From: Campylobacter concisus
GTDB taxonomy: Bacteria; Campylobacterota; Campylobacteria; Campylobacterales; Campylobacteraceae
NCBI RefSeq assembly: GCF_003048675.2
Contig: NZ_CP060707.1
Coordinates: 1,798,001-1,862,000 of the forward strand
Length of the DNA: 64,000 nt
Direction: 5' to 3'
The notes beneath the pieces were generated by a model. The model did not search any database, was not told the DNA's origin, and saw only the letters and a list, made by a program, of their open reading frames with translations. Each line of letters begins with the position of its first letter. Position 1 is the first letter of the stretch. Both the position numbers and the translations under genes were made by a program. Below, piece by piece: positions 29,501 to 37,514 of the stretch.

Positions 29501-31793
29501 GCTCATCAAGCTCAACAAATTTAACTTCAGCCTTGCCAACATTTTCAAATTTAACACTTGAAGTAGCTTTAAGGGTTGTGCCCTCTAGCTCAGCTGTGAT
29601 ACTAGCTGCATTTCCACGAACTGTTTGATAGTGGTTATAGTCGTAGCTAACCTTTATGCCATTATCGCCGTCAAATACGTTGTTGCCTTTTGTATCTGTG
29701 ACGCTTGTAACGTTGCCGCTAGCATCTTTATGAACTGTGTAGTAGTCATTTATGCCAGTACCTATAACATGGATCTTGCTGCCATCCTTTGCAAGGTTTG
29801 GTATGCTGATGGTTGCAGTAGCTTTTGCGCCATCCTCAGCATAGTTCTCGCCTCTTGTGATAGTGCCGTTGCCATCTGCGTCATCATTAAATTTGATAGT
29901 AAATTTATCTGGAGCAGTAGTCTCGCCTGTGGCTGTGTTGCCAGCGCCATCAGTAGCCTTTGCAGTCACTGGAGTGTTGTCTTTTGTCGCATTGTCGCTG
30001 ATAGTGACCTTGCCACTATGTGGATCAAGCTTGAAAGCACCTGTTGGAGCTGTCGTCTTGCCAGGAGTGCTATCTACGACCCAGCCAGCGCTTGGGTTTT
30101 TGACTACGGTGATTGTTTGCGTGTTGCCGCCATTATCTGTGTATGAAATTTCAACCTTTGTCGCGTCATTGTCGTGAGGCACTACATCAACTGTGCCGTC
30201 AGCCTTTGGAGTGAGATCTACTTGCGGCGGCACAACGTCTGATACTGGAGTAGCAACTGGTGTACCATTGCCTGCATCATCTTTTGGAGTAACTTTTACC
30301 TCAGTACCTGGTTTTAATGGTTCATTATTTGGTGTAGGAACACTAAATGTACCATCAGAATTTACAGGGACTGTAACTGGGGTATGACCAGGAATTTCAA
30401 CAATTACAGTGGTATTTGGATCAGGGTTTGGAACCTTACCAGTTACTACTGTTGAAGTGTTGTTAATTGTATCTAGAGTTACTGTTGGGATAGTTACGTC
30501 TGATACTGGAGTAGCAACTGGTGTACCATTGCCTGCATCATCTTTTGGAGTAACTTTTACCTCAGTACCTGGTTTTAATGGTTCATTATTTGGTGTAGGA
30601 ACACTAAATGTACCATCAGAATTTACAGGGACTGTAACTGGGGTATGACCAGGAATTTCAACAATTACAGTGGTATTTGGATCAGGGTTTGGAACCTTAC
30701 CAGTTACTACTGTTGAAGTGTTGTTAATTGTATCTAGAGTTACTGTTGGGATAGTTACGTCTGATACTGGAGTAGTAACTGGTGTACCATTGCCTGCATC
30801 ATCTTTTGGAGTAACTTTTACCTCAGTACCTGGTTTTAGTGGTTCATTATTTGGTGTAGGAACACTAAATGTACCATCAGGATTTACAGGGACTGTAACT
30901 GGGGTATGACCAGGAATTTCAACAATTACAGTGGTATTTGGATCAGGGTTTGGAACCTTACCAGTTACTACTGTTGAAGTGTTGTTAATTGTATCTAGAG
31001 TTACTGTTGGGATAGTTACGTCTGATACTGGAGTAGTAACTGGTGTACCATTGCCTGCATCATCTTTTGGAGTAACTTTTACCTCAGTACCTGGTTTTAG
31101 TGGTTCATTATTTGGTGTAGGAACACTAAATGTACCATCAGGATTTACAGGGACTGTAACTGGGGTATGACCAGGAATTTCAACAATTACAGTGGTATTT
31201 GGATCTGGGTTTGGAACCTTACCAGTTACTACTGTTGAAGTGTTGTTAATTGGATCTAGAGTTACTGTTGGGATAGTAGTATCTACAAAACCAACGTCAC
31301 CACCAGCATTATCGGCTGCGCCGCTTACGCCGCCTATCCTCTCAGCACCTCTTGCGCTGTTTAGATCGCCTATAGAGCGGAAATTTTCATTGATATTTGA
31401 GTAGTGACCACCCTCATCAAACGACGCCGCACCAAGGCTAACGCCATCTCCACCACCAGCTGCGGCTGCGTTACCACCAGCAGCAGTCTCCTCTAGTTTT
31501 GTTAGATCATCGCCGTTTAACAACGCTTTTTGCAAATCGCTAACATCTGCTACGGTATTTGGTTTTTGTCCTGCGGCTACATTTTCGTCAAGCTTTAACG
31601 ACTCATCACCCAAGATGGTGACGTCTTTGCCATTATCCATTGAAACTACGGCTTTAGAAGAAGCTGAAGAGGTCTTTACAACCTCCCCAAGATATAAAGC
31701 GTCGCCAACTTTTAAAACACGACTAACGCCATTTTGATCTACAGCTACCACTAAGCCTGAGATTTGTTTGATTACTCCTACTTGAGTTTGCAT
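26559..31793 (-). CDS. LapA-like giant repeat adhesin with retention module and RTX-like C-terminal part
   Basis: A 1744-residue surface protein. Residues 1-75 match the N-terminal retention module of LapA-type adhesins (GVIKQISGLVVAVDQNG, GDALYLGEVVKT). TAAG at 103-106 is the dialanine-type site cut by LapG proteases. Four 87-residue tandem repeats cover 173-520. A middle part has two related modules with DGDINHTTARISLP and DGDISHTTARITLP. Two Ig-like modules (each with DDVAGGV and GLTNDSTPT/GLTNDNTPT) lie at about 1105-1320, and glycine-aspartate RTX-like repeats (LGDGDD, LGDGDN, LGDGNN, GSGND, LGAGDD) at about 1500-1635. It would be secreted by a type I system and held in the outer membrane. 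No transporter, LapG or LapD gene is in the window. AAGGATA precedes the ATG. Confidence 0.85.
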   Translation of the reverse strand: MQTQVGVIKQISGLVVAVDQNGVSRVLKVGDALYLGEVVKTSSASSKAVVSMDNGKDVTILGDESLKLDENVAAGQKPNTVADVSDLQKALLNGDDLTKLEETAAGGNAAAAGGGDGVSLGAASFDEGGHYSNINENFRSIGDLNSARGAERIGGVSGAADNAGGDVGFVDTTIPTVTLDPINNTSTVVTGKVPNPDPNTTVIVEIPGHTPVTVPVNPDGTFSVPTPNNEPLKPGTEVKVTPKDDAGNGTPVTTPVSDVTIPTVTLDTINNTSTVVTGKVPNPDPNTTVIVEIPGHTPVTVPVNPDGTFSVPTPNNEPLKPGTEVKVTPKDDAGNGTPVTTPVSDVTIPTVTLDTINNTSTVVTGKVPNPDPNTTVIVEIPGHTPVTVPVNSDGTFSVPTPNNEPLKPGTEVKVTPKDDAGNGTPVATPVSDVTIPTVTLDTINNTSTVVTGKVPNPDPNTTVIVEIPGHTPVTVPVNSDGTFSVPTPNNEPLKPGTEVKVTPKDDAGNGTPVATPVSDVVPPQVDLTPKADGTVDVVPHDNDATKVEISYTDNGGNTQTITVVKNPSAGWVVDSTPGKTTAPTGAFKLDPHSGKVTISDNATKDNTPVTAKATDGAGNTATGETTAPDKFTIKFNDDADGNGTITRGENYAEDGAKATATISIPNLAKDGSKIHVIGTGINDYYTVHKDASGNVTSVTDTKGNNVFDGDNGIKVSYDYNHYQTVRGNAASITAELEGTTLKATSSVKFENVGKAEVKFVELDEHGNVLNEKSDQITNQNRNTAMLDGDINHTTARISLPENVQDGDVVTVKYGYGPDAASLAKTGGIDTTAYKYFLVHKAADGSMTVDQITSADDKTPIKAGLTSTNGAGEKFGIDIHDMPTTTYNLTHSRGIEVTVKGDDHAEQSNGNTWIFRDSMEAPKVEFIEGNKVYNPSVSGSGSGALNAGISVADAIKDGDISHTTARITLPKVFSDGDKLTVAVTDYNKIYADTGVKQYPANNPEPTFVKAFIIHKAADGTVTFDEVDAAGNVTHAGIPALNNNAIEITGVPLYNMYENGALKSDYVHATGVDATITDHLNLNGNDSGSNTGYAFLANVNVVTITEVIDDVAGGVDHGNIKDNDVVVNGVTKKGLTNDSTPTFKGKADPNSVVELYDGTTKIGSTTTDKFGNWSITPATPLGEGAHSITASSPAINAIKASDPATITVDTGTKVTFDSVTDDVAGGVVNGNVKGNDVTVDGKTLKGLTNDNTPTLSGKAEAGSTVEIFNGTNKIGQVEAKGDGSWKFEVSTPLSDGEHELKVKTTDKAGNTAEAAPVTITVDTKVTNLKVEWIDDLNNDGKFSWSENLNPEHAGRIAWKAYLPNDGTVKVGDVMHYMWGGPGATGELTYTIKAEDIAKGYVGFVKQNMIQGTWEHIPFGKDSDGKIFEAWAYLTDAAGNKGSTGKDEIVFDFSDAPTIINASAIYGTNRTGLLLDDNPKSASAVNIEAQGKAVELDVKTFTHRADVKLGDGDDIVTVHKSGGVWGDMVEDSKLNLGDGDNILKVETNIDRASVIAGDGYDNVKVDGYITNRSNVNLGDGNNTLTVGTNIDHSTVETGSGNDTIKVGNYIHYSNIKLGAGDDSLTIAKSDMQGNDIDGGTGYDKLAITNPGTSINLDSIADHAHNFEELNISNKSQNTTLSVKLSDVISLTDSDNTLKITADAGDKVEFKDAGWQKGASTDGYTAYTNDTSGTTVTVEIKDEVTQPM
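30234..31277. repeat. Four tandem 261-bp repeats inside the adhesin gene
   Basis: Four in-register units of 261 bp (87 codons) encode repeats starting TIPTVTLD and ending TPVSDV. They are nearly identical at DNA level. The two 5' units share one set of variants (NPDGTF, PVTTPVSDV), and the two 3' units share another (NSDGTF, PVATPVSDV, plus a synonymous leucine codon). Such arrays change copy number readily. Confidence 0.95.
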
Positions 31794-31879
31794 GTCTATC
31801 CTTATCGTAAAATAAATTTTACGTAATTTTAAGACATTTTAATCCTCTTTGTATATTGTACTTGGGTACAGTTGTGACA

Positions 31880-32254
31880 TTATTGTGCTGCGATAACATC
31901 AATTTCTACAAGTGCATCTTTTGGCAAAGTCTTCACAGCTACCGTGCTTCTAGCTGGATATGGCTCTTTGAAAAATTTAGCGTATGTGACATTTACTTTA
32001 GCAAAATCTGCCATATCTGCTAAAAAGATCGTAGTCTTTACGACATTATCAAAACTAAGTCCAGCCTCAGCCAAAATGTTTTGTAAATTTGTAAGTGACT
32101 GCTCGGCCTGAGCCTCTACATTGCTACCTGCAAACTCACCTGCTGGTGTGACGCCAAGCTGACCTGAGATAAATAAAAATCCATTCGCGTTAATAGCCTG
32201 AGAATATGGTCCGATCGCTTGTGGGGCATTTTTTGTTGAAATTTGTTTTTTCAT
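31880..32254 (-). CDS. ridA: RidA/YjgF-family enamine/imine deaminase
   Basis: A 124-residue RidA protein, which hydrolyses reactive 2-aminoacrylate-type intermediates released by PLP enzymes. Visible signatures are IGPYSQAI near the start, FISGQLG, LTNLQNILAEAG, KTTIFLADM, and the ending YPARSTVAVKTLPKDALVEIDVIA, which contains the substrate-carboxylate arginine. The frame is open upstream to 32314, but the ATG at 32254 has an AAAGGAG site and gives the normal family length. It stands alone between the adhesin and a divergent gene. Confidence 0.94.
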   Translation of the reverse strand: MKKQISTKNAPQAIGPYSQAINANGFLFISGQLGVTPAGEFAGSNVEAQAEQSLTNLQNILAEAGLSFDNVVKTTIFLADMADFAKVNVTYAKFFKEPYPARSTVAVKTLPKDALVEIDVIAAQ

Positions 32255-32318
32255 ATCTTCTCCTTTGAAATTTGGCAAAATCCTACTATAAATTTCTAAA
32301 TTTTTAGGCACCAAAGGC

Positions 32319-32324
32319 TATAAT
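32319..32324 (+). promoter_or_regulatory. Probable sigma70 -10 box
   Basis: TATAAT in the context GGCTATAAT, 24 bases before the start codon at 32349. Confidence 0.5.
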
Positions 32325-32348
32325 GAGCAAAATTTCAAAAGGACAAAG

Positions 32349-32822
32349 ATGCAAATAACCCTTGCACCAAACGAATTTTTAGATGACTACGTACTTGGTG
32401 CGCAGCTTGCCAAAAACGCGGGCATCTCATCAAACGCCTACCTCTTTTGGAAAAATGCGATCAGTGCTAAATTTGAAAACTCGCGCATCGTTTTTATTAG
32501 AAAAAAGAGCGTCCCAGAGAAATTTAAAAACGCGCTAGAAGAGTGCACGCCATTAAATGGCCTCGTGCCAACTGGCGTTTTTTGCTCATTTACCTCGCTT
32601 GCCCCCTCGCACCTTGTGGCGAAAAATGGCTCGAAAATTTATGAGCTTTTTGAATTTCATGAAATTTGCGGTATCAAATTTTTAAATTTAAAGAAATTTT
32701 ATGATGATTTTAAGCTCAGCTACTCGTATAGGATTTACATCGAAAAGTGCAAATTTTTCTCGCCAGCGCCCTTTGAAAAGCGCATAAAACTGACTGAGAC
32801 TATGTGTCTTGGCTACTACTAG
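32349..32822 (+). CDS. Hypothetical protein, 157 residues
   Basis: I do not recognise this protein. It is soluble and basic, with no signal peptide. The first 40 residues look like a small helix-turn-helix region (VLGAQLAKNAGISSNAYLFWKNA), which could mean DNA or tRNA contact. The rest is mixed alpha/beta with several cysteines (CTPLNG, FCSF, EICG, EKCK) without a metal-site spacing. A TATAAT box and an AAAGGAC ribosome site support expression. Its 3' end overlaps the convergent gene by 23 bases. Confidence 0.65.
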   Translation: MQITLAPNEFLDDYVLGAQLAKNAGISSNAYLFWKNAISAKFENSRIVFIRKKSVPEKFKNALEECTPLNGLVPTGVFCSFTSLAPSHLVAKNGSKIYELFEFHEICGIKFLNLKKFYDDFKLSYSYRIYIEKCKFFSPAPFEKRIKLTETMCLGYY

Positions 32823-33339
32823 CCACCTCGTAAACGATTAGCGCCTCAGTTTTGTAGTCCCCTATCCTATCTTTATATAGCAAAATTTCGTCATTTTCTC
32901 TTTTGGCGTAAATTTTAATGTGAGCGGCATTTGTGCTCTCGTCATAGTCCTCATATATAAATTTAAACTCCTCTCTGTCCAGCGTGACAAACTGCAGCGC
33001 CTGAAACGAAACAGCAAGCACTATCTCCTCGCTAATGCCACTTGTTCTAAATTTATCAGCCAAACTCACTACAAATGACCCCACGTCGCTAAAGTACTCC
33101 TCGCAGCTTTCATACTCGCTTTCAAAAACTACTATCTCATTTAGCGACCACTCATTTTGCGTCTTATTTTCTTCAAATTTCTGCCTTTTTCTTATGGCAG
33201 CTTTTAAAAATATCCCTTGTGCTTTTATGACAAAGCCCTCGTCCAGAATTTGCTTTAGTTTTAAATTTAGCAGCTCGCCTTTGGGTTTGGTAAAAAATTT
33301 AAGTAGTGGCTTTGCTTGATCGTTGTAAAAAGTTTTCAT
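32800..33339 (-). CDS. Hypothetical protein, 179 residues
   Basis: Unrecognised soluble protein, lysine- and glutamate-rich, predicted mixed alpha/beta, without signal peptide or membrane segment. It starts MKTFYNDQAKPLLKFFTKPK. The gene lies after the fumarase beta gene in the minus direction with a 42-base gap, so it may be read from the same transcript. It overlaps the convergent 157-residue gene at its 3' end. Confidence 0.62.
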   Translation of the reverse strand: MKTFYNDQAKPLLKFFTKPKGELLNLKLKQILDEGFVIKAQGIFLKAAIRKRQKFEENKTQNEWSLNEIVVFESEYESCEEYFSDVGSFVVSLADKFRTSGISEEIVLAVSFQALQFVTLDREEFKFIYEDYDESTNAAHIKIYAKRENDEILLYKDRIGDYKTEALIVYEVASSSQDT

Positions 33340-33381
33340 TTTGGGGTAAATTCCACTAGCCCCAAAGCTAGCGGATCAAAT

Positions 33382-33942
33382 TTAGATTTTTTTGTAAGGT
33401 GCTTGACCGACTTCGTAGAAGTTATTGCCCTCGCAGTCGATAGCGACTATCGCTGGGAAGTCCTCTACTGTGAGCCTTGCGACTGCCTCTGGTCCTAGCT
33501 CTGGGTATGCCAAGACTTCATATTTTTTGATACTTTGGCTAATGACCGCTCCGATACCGCCGATAGCGACCATATAAACACAGCATGATTTTTTCATCGC
33601 ATCGACAACTGCGTCGTTTCGGTAGCCCTTGCCGATCATGCCATTTATGCCAACTTTGTTTATCATAGTTGGTGTGTATTTGTCCATTCTGCCGCTTGTT
33701 GTTGGACCTGCTGCGCCGATAGCTTGGTTTGGTTTAGCTGGTGTTGGTCCGACGTAGTAGATAGTCTCGCCCTTTAGCTCAACTGGTAGCTTCTCGCCAC
33801 GTGCTAGAGCCTCTGTTAGTGCCTTGTGAGCGGCGTCACGAGCAGCGATGATAGTACCTGAGATTAGGACATTGTCGCCTGCTTTTAGGCTTTTTACCAC
33901 CTCTTTATCAAATGGTGCTGTTATTCTTTTTACTTCTGACAT
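33382..33942 (-). CDS. Class I fumarate hydratase/tartrate dehydratase, beta (C-terminal) subunit
   Basis: A 186-residue beta subunit of an Fe-S hydro-lyase of the fumarase/tartrate dehydratase type. The middle region has the family pattern YVGPTPAKP, GPTTSGRMDKYTP, and INGMIGKGYRND, followed by AIGGIGAVISQSIK and YPELGPEAV. It pairs with the alpha subunit encoded 9 bases upstream. Fumarase versus L-tartrate dehydratase cannot be told from sequence alone. With no tartrate gene nearby, fumarase, acting in the TCA cycle or fumarate respiration, is more likely. Confidence 0.9.
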   Translation of the reverse strand: MSEVKRITAPFDKEVVKSLKAGDNVLISGTIIAARDAAHKALTEALARGEKLPVELKGETIYYVGPTPAKPNQAIGAAGPTTSGRMDKYTPTMINKVGINGMIGKGYRNDAVVDAMKKSCCVYMVAIGGIGAVISQSIKKYEVLAYPELGPEAVARLTVEDFPAIVAIDCEGNNFYEVGQAPYKKI

Positions 33943-33951
33943 GTTATCTCC

Positions 33952-34797
33952 TTAAAGCTCGGCGTCTGCGTGGCGTGCAGCGTGGCAGTTGATATTTATG
34001 GCTACTGGTAGGCCTGCGATGTGAGTTGGATACCACTCGACATTTACTTTTATAGCAGTTGTATCGCCACCAAGCCCTTGAGGTCCGACGCCTGTTTTGC
34101 TAGCAAGCTCAAGAAGCTCATCTTCGAGTTTTGCATATCTAGCATCGGCATTTTTGCTATCTACTGGACGAACTGCAGCTTGTTTGGCTAGAAGCGCAGC
34201 TTTATCCATAGTGCCGCCTATGCCAACGCCTATTGTCATTGGAGGGCAAGCGTTTGGTCCAGCGTATTTTACAGCCTCTAAAAACACCTTTTTAACGCCC
34301 TCTATGCCATCAGCTGGCACAAGCATTTTTAAAACTGACTTGTTCTCGCTACCAAAGCCTTTTGGCGCTACTTTGATCTTAAATTTATCGCCTGGGACGA
34401 TCCTAGTGTGGATGACCGCTGGAGTGTTGTTTGTAGTGTTTTTTCTCTCAAAAAGCGGCTCAGCAACGACTGATTTTCTAAGATAGCCCTCGGTGTAGCC
34501 CTTCGCAACGCCCTCATTTATCGCATCTTCGATGTAACCGCCTTCTATATGCACGTCCTGACCGATCTCGACAAAGACAACCGTCATACCTGTATCTTGA
34601 CAAATAGGCGCAACGCCCTCTTCTGCTAGCTTGGCATTTTGCAAGATTTTGCCCAAGATATCTTTACCTAGAGATGAGCTCTCAGTGGTTTGAGCTTTTG
34701 TAAAAGCAGCCTTTAGATCTGGTGTAACGACGTAACAGGCTTGTTTGCAAAGCTTAGCAACAGTCTCTTTTATATCTTTTACGTTTACCGTTCTCAT
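33952..34797 (-). CDS. Class I fumarate hydratase/tartrate dehydratase, alpha (N-terminal) subunit
   Basis: A 281-residue alpha subunit. The three cysteines expected to hold the [4Fe-4S] cluster are visible in APICQDTG, NACPPMTIGVGIGG and NINCHAARH. The other landmarks, GDKFKIKVAPKGFGSEN and GLGGDTTA, fit the family. Two-subunit class I enzymes of this kind are common in anaerobes and oxygen-sensitive microaerophiles. Strong ribosome site GAGGAGGA; the beta subunit follows in the same operon. Confidence 0.92.
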   Translation of the reverse strand: MRTVNVKDIKETVAKLCKQACYVVTPDLKAAFTKAQTTESSSLGKDILGKILQNAKLAEEGVAPICQDTGMTVVFVEIGQDVHIEGGYIEDAINEGVAKGYTEGYLRKSVVAEPLFERKNTTNNTPAVIHTRIVPGDKFKIKVAPKGFGSENKSVLKMLVPADGIEGVKKVFLEAVKYAGPNACPPMTIGVGIGGTMDKAALLAKQAAVRPVDSKNADARYAKLEDELLELASKTGVGPQGLGGDTTAIKVNVEWYPTHIAGLPVAININCHAARHADAEL

Positions 34798-34955
34798 TTA
34801 TCCTCCTCGTAAAAAACAATTTTTAATTATATAAATTATATGTAAAATTTAAGATTAAATTACAATATTAAATTTAATTGCCCAACCTCGGTGTTTAAAT
34901 ACTCTTAAGCAACTTTGGATAAACTACAACAAACTTAAATTTCAAAGGAAAAGTT

Positions 34956-35519
34956 ATGAATTCGTTAGTCATCGTGATACTTGTTGTCGCAGTCATTTTT
35001 GTCTTTTTCATCAGCCTTTACAACTCACTTGTTGCAAAGCAAAACCAAGTAAAAAGCGTGGAGGCTGGCATCGACGCGCAGCTAAAAAGAAGATATGACC
35101 TCATACCAAATTTAGTAGCCACTGCAAAAGAGTACATGGTGCACGAAAAAAGCTTGCTAGAAAACATCACTGCCCTTAGAGAAAGCGCTAGAAGTGCATC
35201 AACAAATGAGGAGAAATTTGAGCTAAATAACAAAATTTCAGGCTTGCTAAATGGCCTTAGAGTGAGCGTAGAAAACTATCCTGATCTAAAAGCAAATCAA
35301 AATTTACTTCACATCCAAAGCACACTAAATGAGGTTGAAGAGCAAATTTCAGCTGCGCGCCGTGCCTACAACTCAGCCGTTGAAATTTACAATAACGCCA
35401 CACAGATGTTTCCTTCAAACATCGTAGCTTCAATGTTTGGCTTTCACAAAGATGTATTTTTTGACATCCCTGAAAATGAAGCAGCTGCTCCAAACGTCGG
35501 TGATCTTTTTAAAAAATAA
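34956..35519 (+). CDS. lemA: LemA family membrane-anchored protein
   Basis: A 187-residue LemA protein. It starts with one membrane helix (residues 3-25, VIVILVVAVIFVFFISLYNS), then the conserved VKSVEAGIDAQLKRRYDLIPNLV segment and a long helical bundle ending near FPSNIVASMFGF. The function is unknown, though LemA is often linked with proteases or stress proteins. An AAAGGAA site precedes the ATG. The next gene, a DUF3137 protein, follows by 10 bases; this pairing is common. Confidence 0.93.
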   Translation: MNSLVIVILVVAVIFVFFISLYNSLVAKQNQVKSVEAGIDAQLKRRYDLIPNLVATAKEYMVHEKSLLENITALRESARSASTNEEKFELNNKISGLLNGLRVSVENYPDLKANQNLLHIQSTLNEVEEQISAARRAYNSAVEIYNNATQMFPSNIVASMFGFHKDVFFDIPENEAAAPNVGDLFKK

Positions 35520-35529
35520 GGCATAAAAA

Positions 35530-36420
35530 ATGCAAGCAGACGAACTAAAAGGCATCGATCTAAGCGATCTTGACGAGCTTGAAAAAGAGCGCCTTGCCAT
35601 GGGGCAAAAAGCCTTTAAAATGATCGTTTATGGCTTTCTTGGCATCATAGTTGCAACTGGTTTTTTAGCATCATTGCACCTTGGAAATTTATTTTTCTTT
35701 TTGCTAATTGGCGGAGTTTTTTATCTTAGCAAGACGATAAATGGGCTAAAAAACGAGCTTGTAGCAAAATTTAAACAAAAAGTAGTTGGCGTCATCGTAA
35801 AAAACTATGGTCTAAATTTCAGCGCAAATGGCGGACTAAGTTTGAACGATTTTTTAAAAATTTATGACGCTGATGTAAATAGACACTACGCAGAAGATAT
35901 GATCTACGGACAGATCGATAACACGCAGTTTAAGCTTTGCGATTTTTATGCGGCAAAAGAAGTAAAAGGTGAAAAAAACACCACTACAACGGTGAAATTT
36001 CAAGGCATTTTGCTAAAGGCTGAGTTTAAAAAAGAGCTAAACGCCACGATCTATGTCTGTGACAAAAAGCGAACATCTGATCTAAGAAGCGATGGCGAGC
36101 AAGCGACGATGGACAACCCTAAATTTAACGAGCTCTTTAAGACCTACACGACCGATCAGATCGCTGCTAGATACGCTCTAACGCCAAAGCTGATGGAAAA
36201 TTTAAGCAGATTAAGAACTAAATTTAACGCCCCGCTCTCGGCAGTGTTTTTAAAAAATGAAATTTATATAGCGATCGACCTGAGAAAAGACAGCTTTGAG
36301 CCTGATCTTAAAAAGCCGATAAACAGCAACGAGAGCGTGCAAAACTACATCTCTAGCATCAGTGACTTTTCGCAGATCATGCACGATCTGGAGCTAAATA
36401 AAAATATCTGGAAGAGCTAA
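35530..36420 (+). CDS. DUF3137 domain membrane protein
   Basis: A 296-residue protein with two adjacent membrane helices (about residues 30-75) and a C-terminal cytoplasmic domain of about 220 residues matching DUF3137: DMIYGQIDNTQFKLCDFYA, then FQGILLKAEF, and the end region with NAPLSAVFLKNEIYIAIDL. The protein is a frequent partner of LemA. Function is unknown. The next gene starts on the base after this stop codon. Confidence 0.82.
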   Translation: MQADELKGIDLSDLDELEKERLAMGQKAFKMIVYGFLGIIVATGFLASLHLGNLFFFLLIGGVFYLSKTINGLKNELVAKFKQKVVGVIVKNYGLNFSANGGLSLNDFLKIYDADVNRHYAEDMIYGQIDNTQFKLCDFYAAKEVKGEKNTTTTVKFQGILLKAEFKKELNATIYVCDKKRTSDLRSDGEQATMDNPKFNELFKTYTTDQIAARYALTPKLMENLSRLRTKFNAPLSAVFLKNEIYIAIDLRKDSFEPDLKKPINSNESVQNYISSISDFSQIMHDLELNKNIWKS

Positions 36421-37077
36421 ATGCCAGAAAAGAAAAAGCTCAAAGAGGGCGACATATTTTACGTCTATAATGATTACTACAAGAGATATTTCTTTGGTAA
36501 GATCTTAGTTGATATCATGAACCGTTTTATAAAGCGAGCAAATGAGGGGCTTCTTTGGCCGCTTGATTTTTTTAGTGATTGCTACTTGGTTGCTGTTTAT
36601 AAAGATATAGTAGATACACCAGTGCTAAAAAGCCGTGAATTTATCATCCCGGGAAGCTTCATCTACAAAAGCAGTTTCAACCGCAAAAATAAAGACGCTA
36701 TGGAGTGGGTATATTATGATCACGAAGATATCAACTACCAAGAGTTAGAATTTCCAGAGTATATCATCAGTAGCAATGACAAAATTTGCCTAGAACGAGG
36801 AGAGCTTAGCATACCAACAAGCTTAACTCGCACGCAATATGAGAGTGAGTTTAACATTACTGGCAGCAAAACTGGCGGCATAAACTACTCAAATGCCCTG
36901 CTTTTACAAGGCTTGCCAGCATATAAAGAGAGGATAGATTATAGCGATCTTCGCCTTTTACCAGAGCTTCGTAAAAAGCTCTACGAGATGATAGGCGAGT
37001 ACCCAGATACGCCCTACTACGAGCTAGCATTAAAGCACGGCAAAGATCTAGCACGCTTTTATCAAGATAAAAACTAG
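36421..37077 (+). CDS. Imm26-like protein downstream of lemA
   Basis: A 218-residue soluble protein. The N-terminal part has KLKEGDIFYVYND, YFFGKILVDI, CYLVAVYKDI and FIIPGSFIY, a pattern that resembles immunity protein 26 (Imm26), found beside polymorphic toxins and in other settings. The last third (PSSL-like region onward) ends in a helix with YELALKHGKDLARFY. Its ATG directly follows the DUF3137 stop codon, so it is translated from the lemA transcript. No toxin gene is next to it. The family call is tentative. Confidence 0.5.
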   Translation: MPEKKKLKEGDIFYVYNDYYKRYFFGKILVDIMNRFIKRANEGLLWPLDFFSDCYLVAVYKDIVDTPVLKSREFIIPGSFIYKSSFNRKNKDAMEWVYYDHEDINYQELEFPEYIISSNDKICLERGELSIPTSLTRTQYESEFNITGSKTGGINYSNALLLQGLPAYKERIDYSDLRLLPELRKKLYEMIGEYPDTPYYELALKHGKDLARFYQDKN

Positions 37078-37514
37078 ACTACAAAAGAGTTATTAAGAGG
37101 CGTTGTTTAAGGTTTAACAAAAGAAATTTAGCTCTCTTGTTGCAGCCTAGATGAGCGCGATAGAGAAATTTATAACAAATTTTTGTGGTATTGCGTCTGA
37201 GCCAAGGCTAACTAGCTTTAGTAAATTTAAATATCACAAACAAGATCGCTCAAATGGCTACTTTTGCAAGCAGATGATAAATTTTAAAACTCGCAAGCCA
37301 TTTTTAAAATTTATAACCAAATTTACGAAAAAGGTGGTGGTGGTGTTTTTAGAGAGCTATTTAAAAGGTGGTGTCACTTTAAATTTTGTGGTTTTAAAAG
37401 TTAAATTTAAGGGCTTATAGCCTTTAAAGAGTGCAATGTCACTTAAATTCGCTCTATTTTTTATGATTTTGCGAGGTTAAATTTAATGGCCAAAAAAGCC
37501 ATTAAATTTATAAA
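37078..37514. other. Gene-free gap between two convergent units
   Basis: An 89-codon open frame at 37151-37420 has no ribosome site and a composition of lysine, phenylalanine and valine runs, so I do not call it a gene. The right end holds a long stem (described separately). I see nothing else in this stretch. Confidence 0.5.
37478..37510 (-). terminator. Long-stem hairpin after the CBS-domain gene
   Basis: A perfect 13-bp stem (TAAATTTAATGGC and its complement) with a seven-base loop, four bases beyond the stop codon of the minus-strand gene. On that strand it is followed by CC rather than T, so termination may depend on the stem's AT-rich ends. Confidence 0.55.

Noticed and set aside
30234-31277. 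Regular repeats suggesting a CRISPR array
   Set aside because: Units are 261 bp, contiguous, in frame and coding, with no spacers. No CRISPR array was seen anywhere in the window.
30193-31404. A regular series of open frames on the plus strand, 261 bases apart
   Set aside because: They are the antisense of the adhesin's tandem repeats and have no ribosome sites or protein-like features.
37151-37420. An 89-codon open frame on the plus strand
   Set aside because: No ribosome site, low-complexity translation, and located in a gap rich in AT words.
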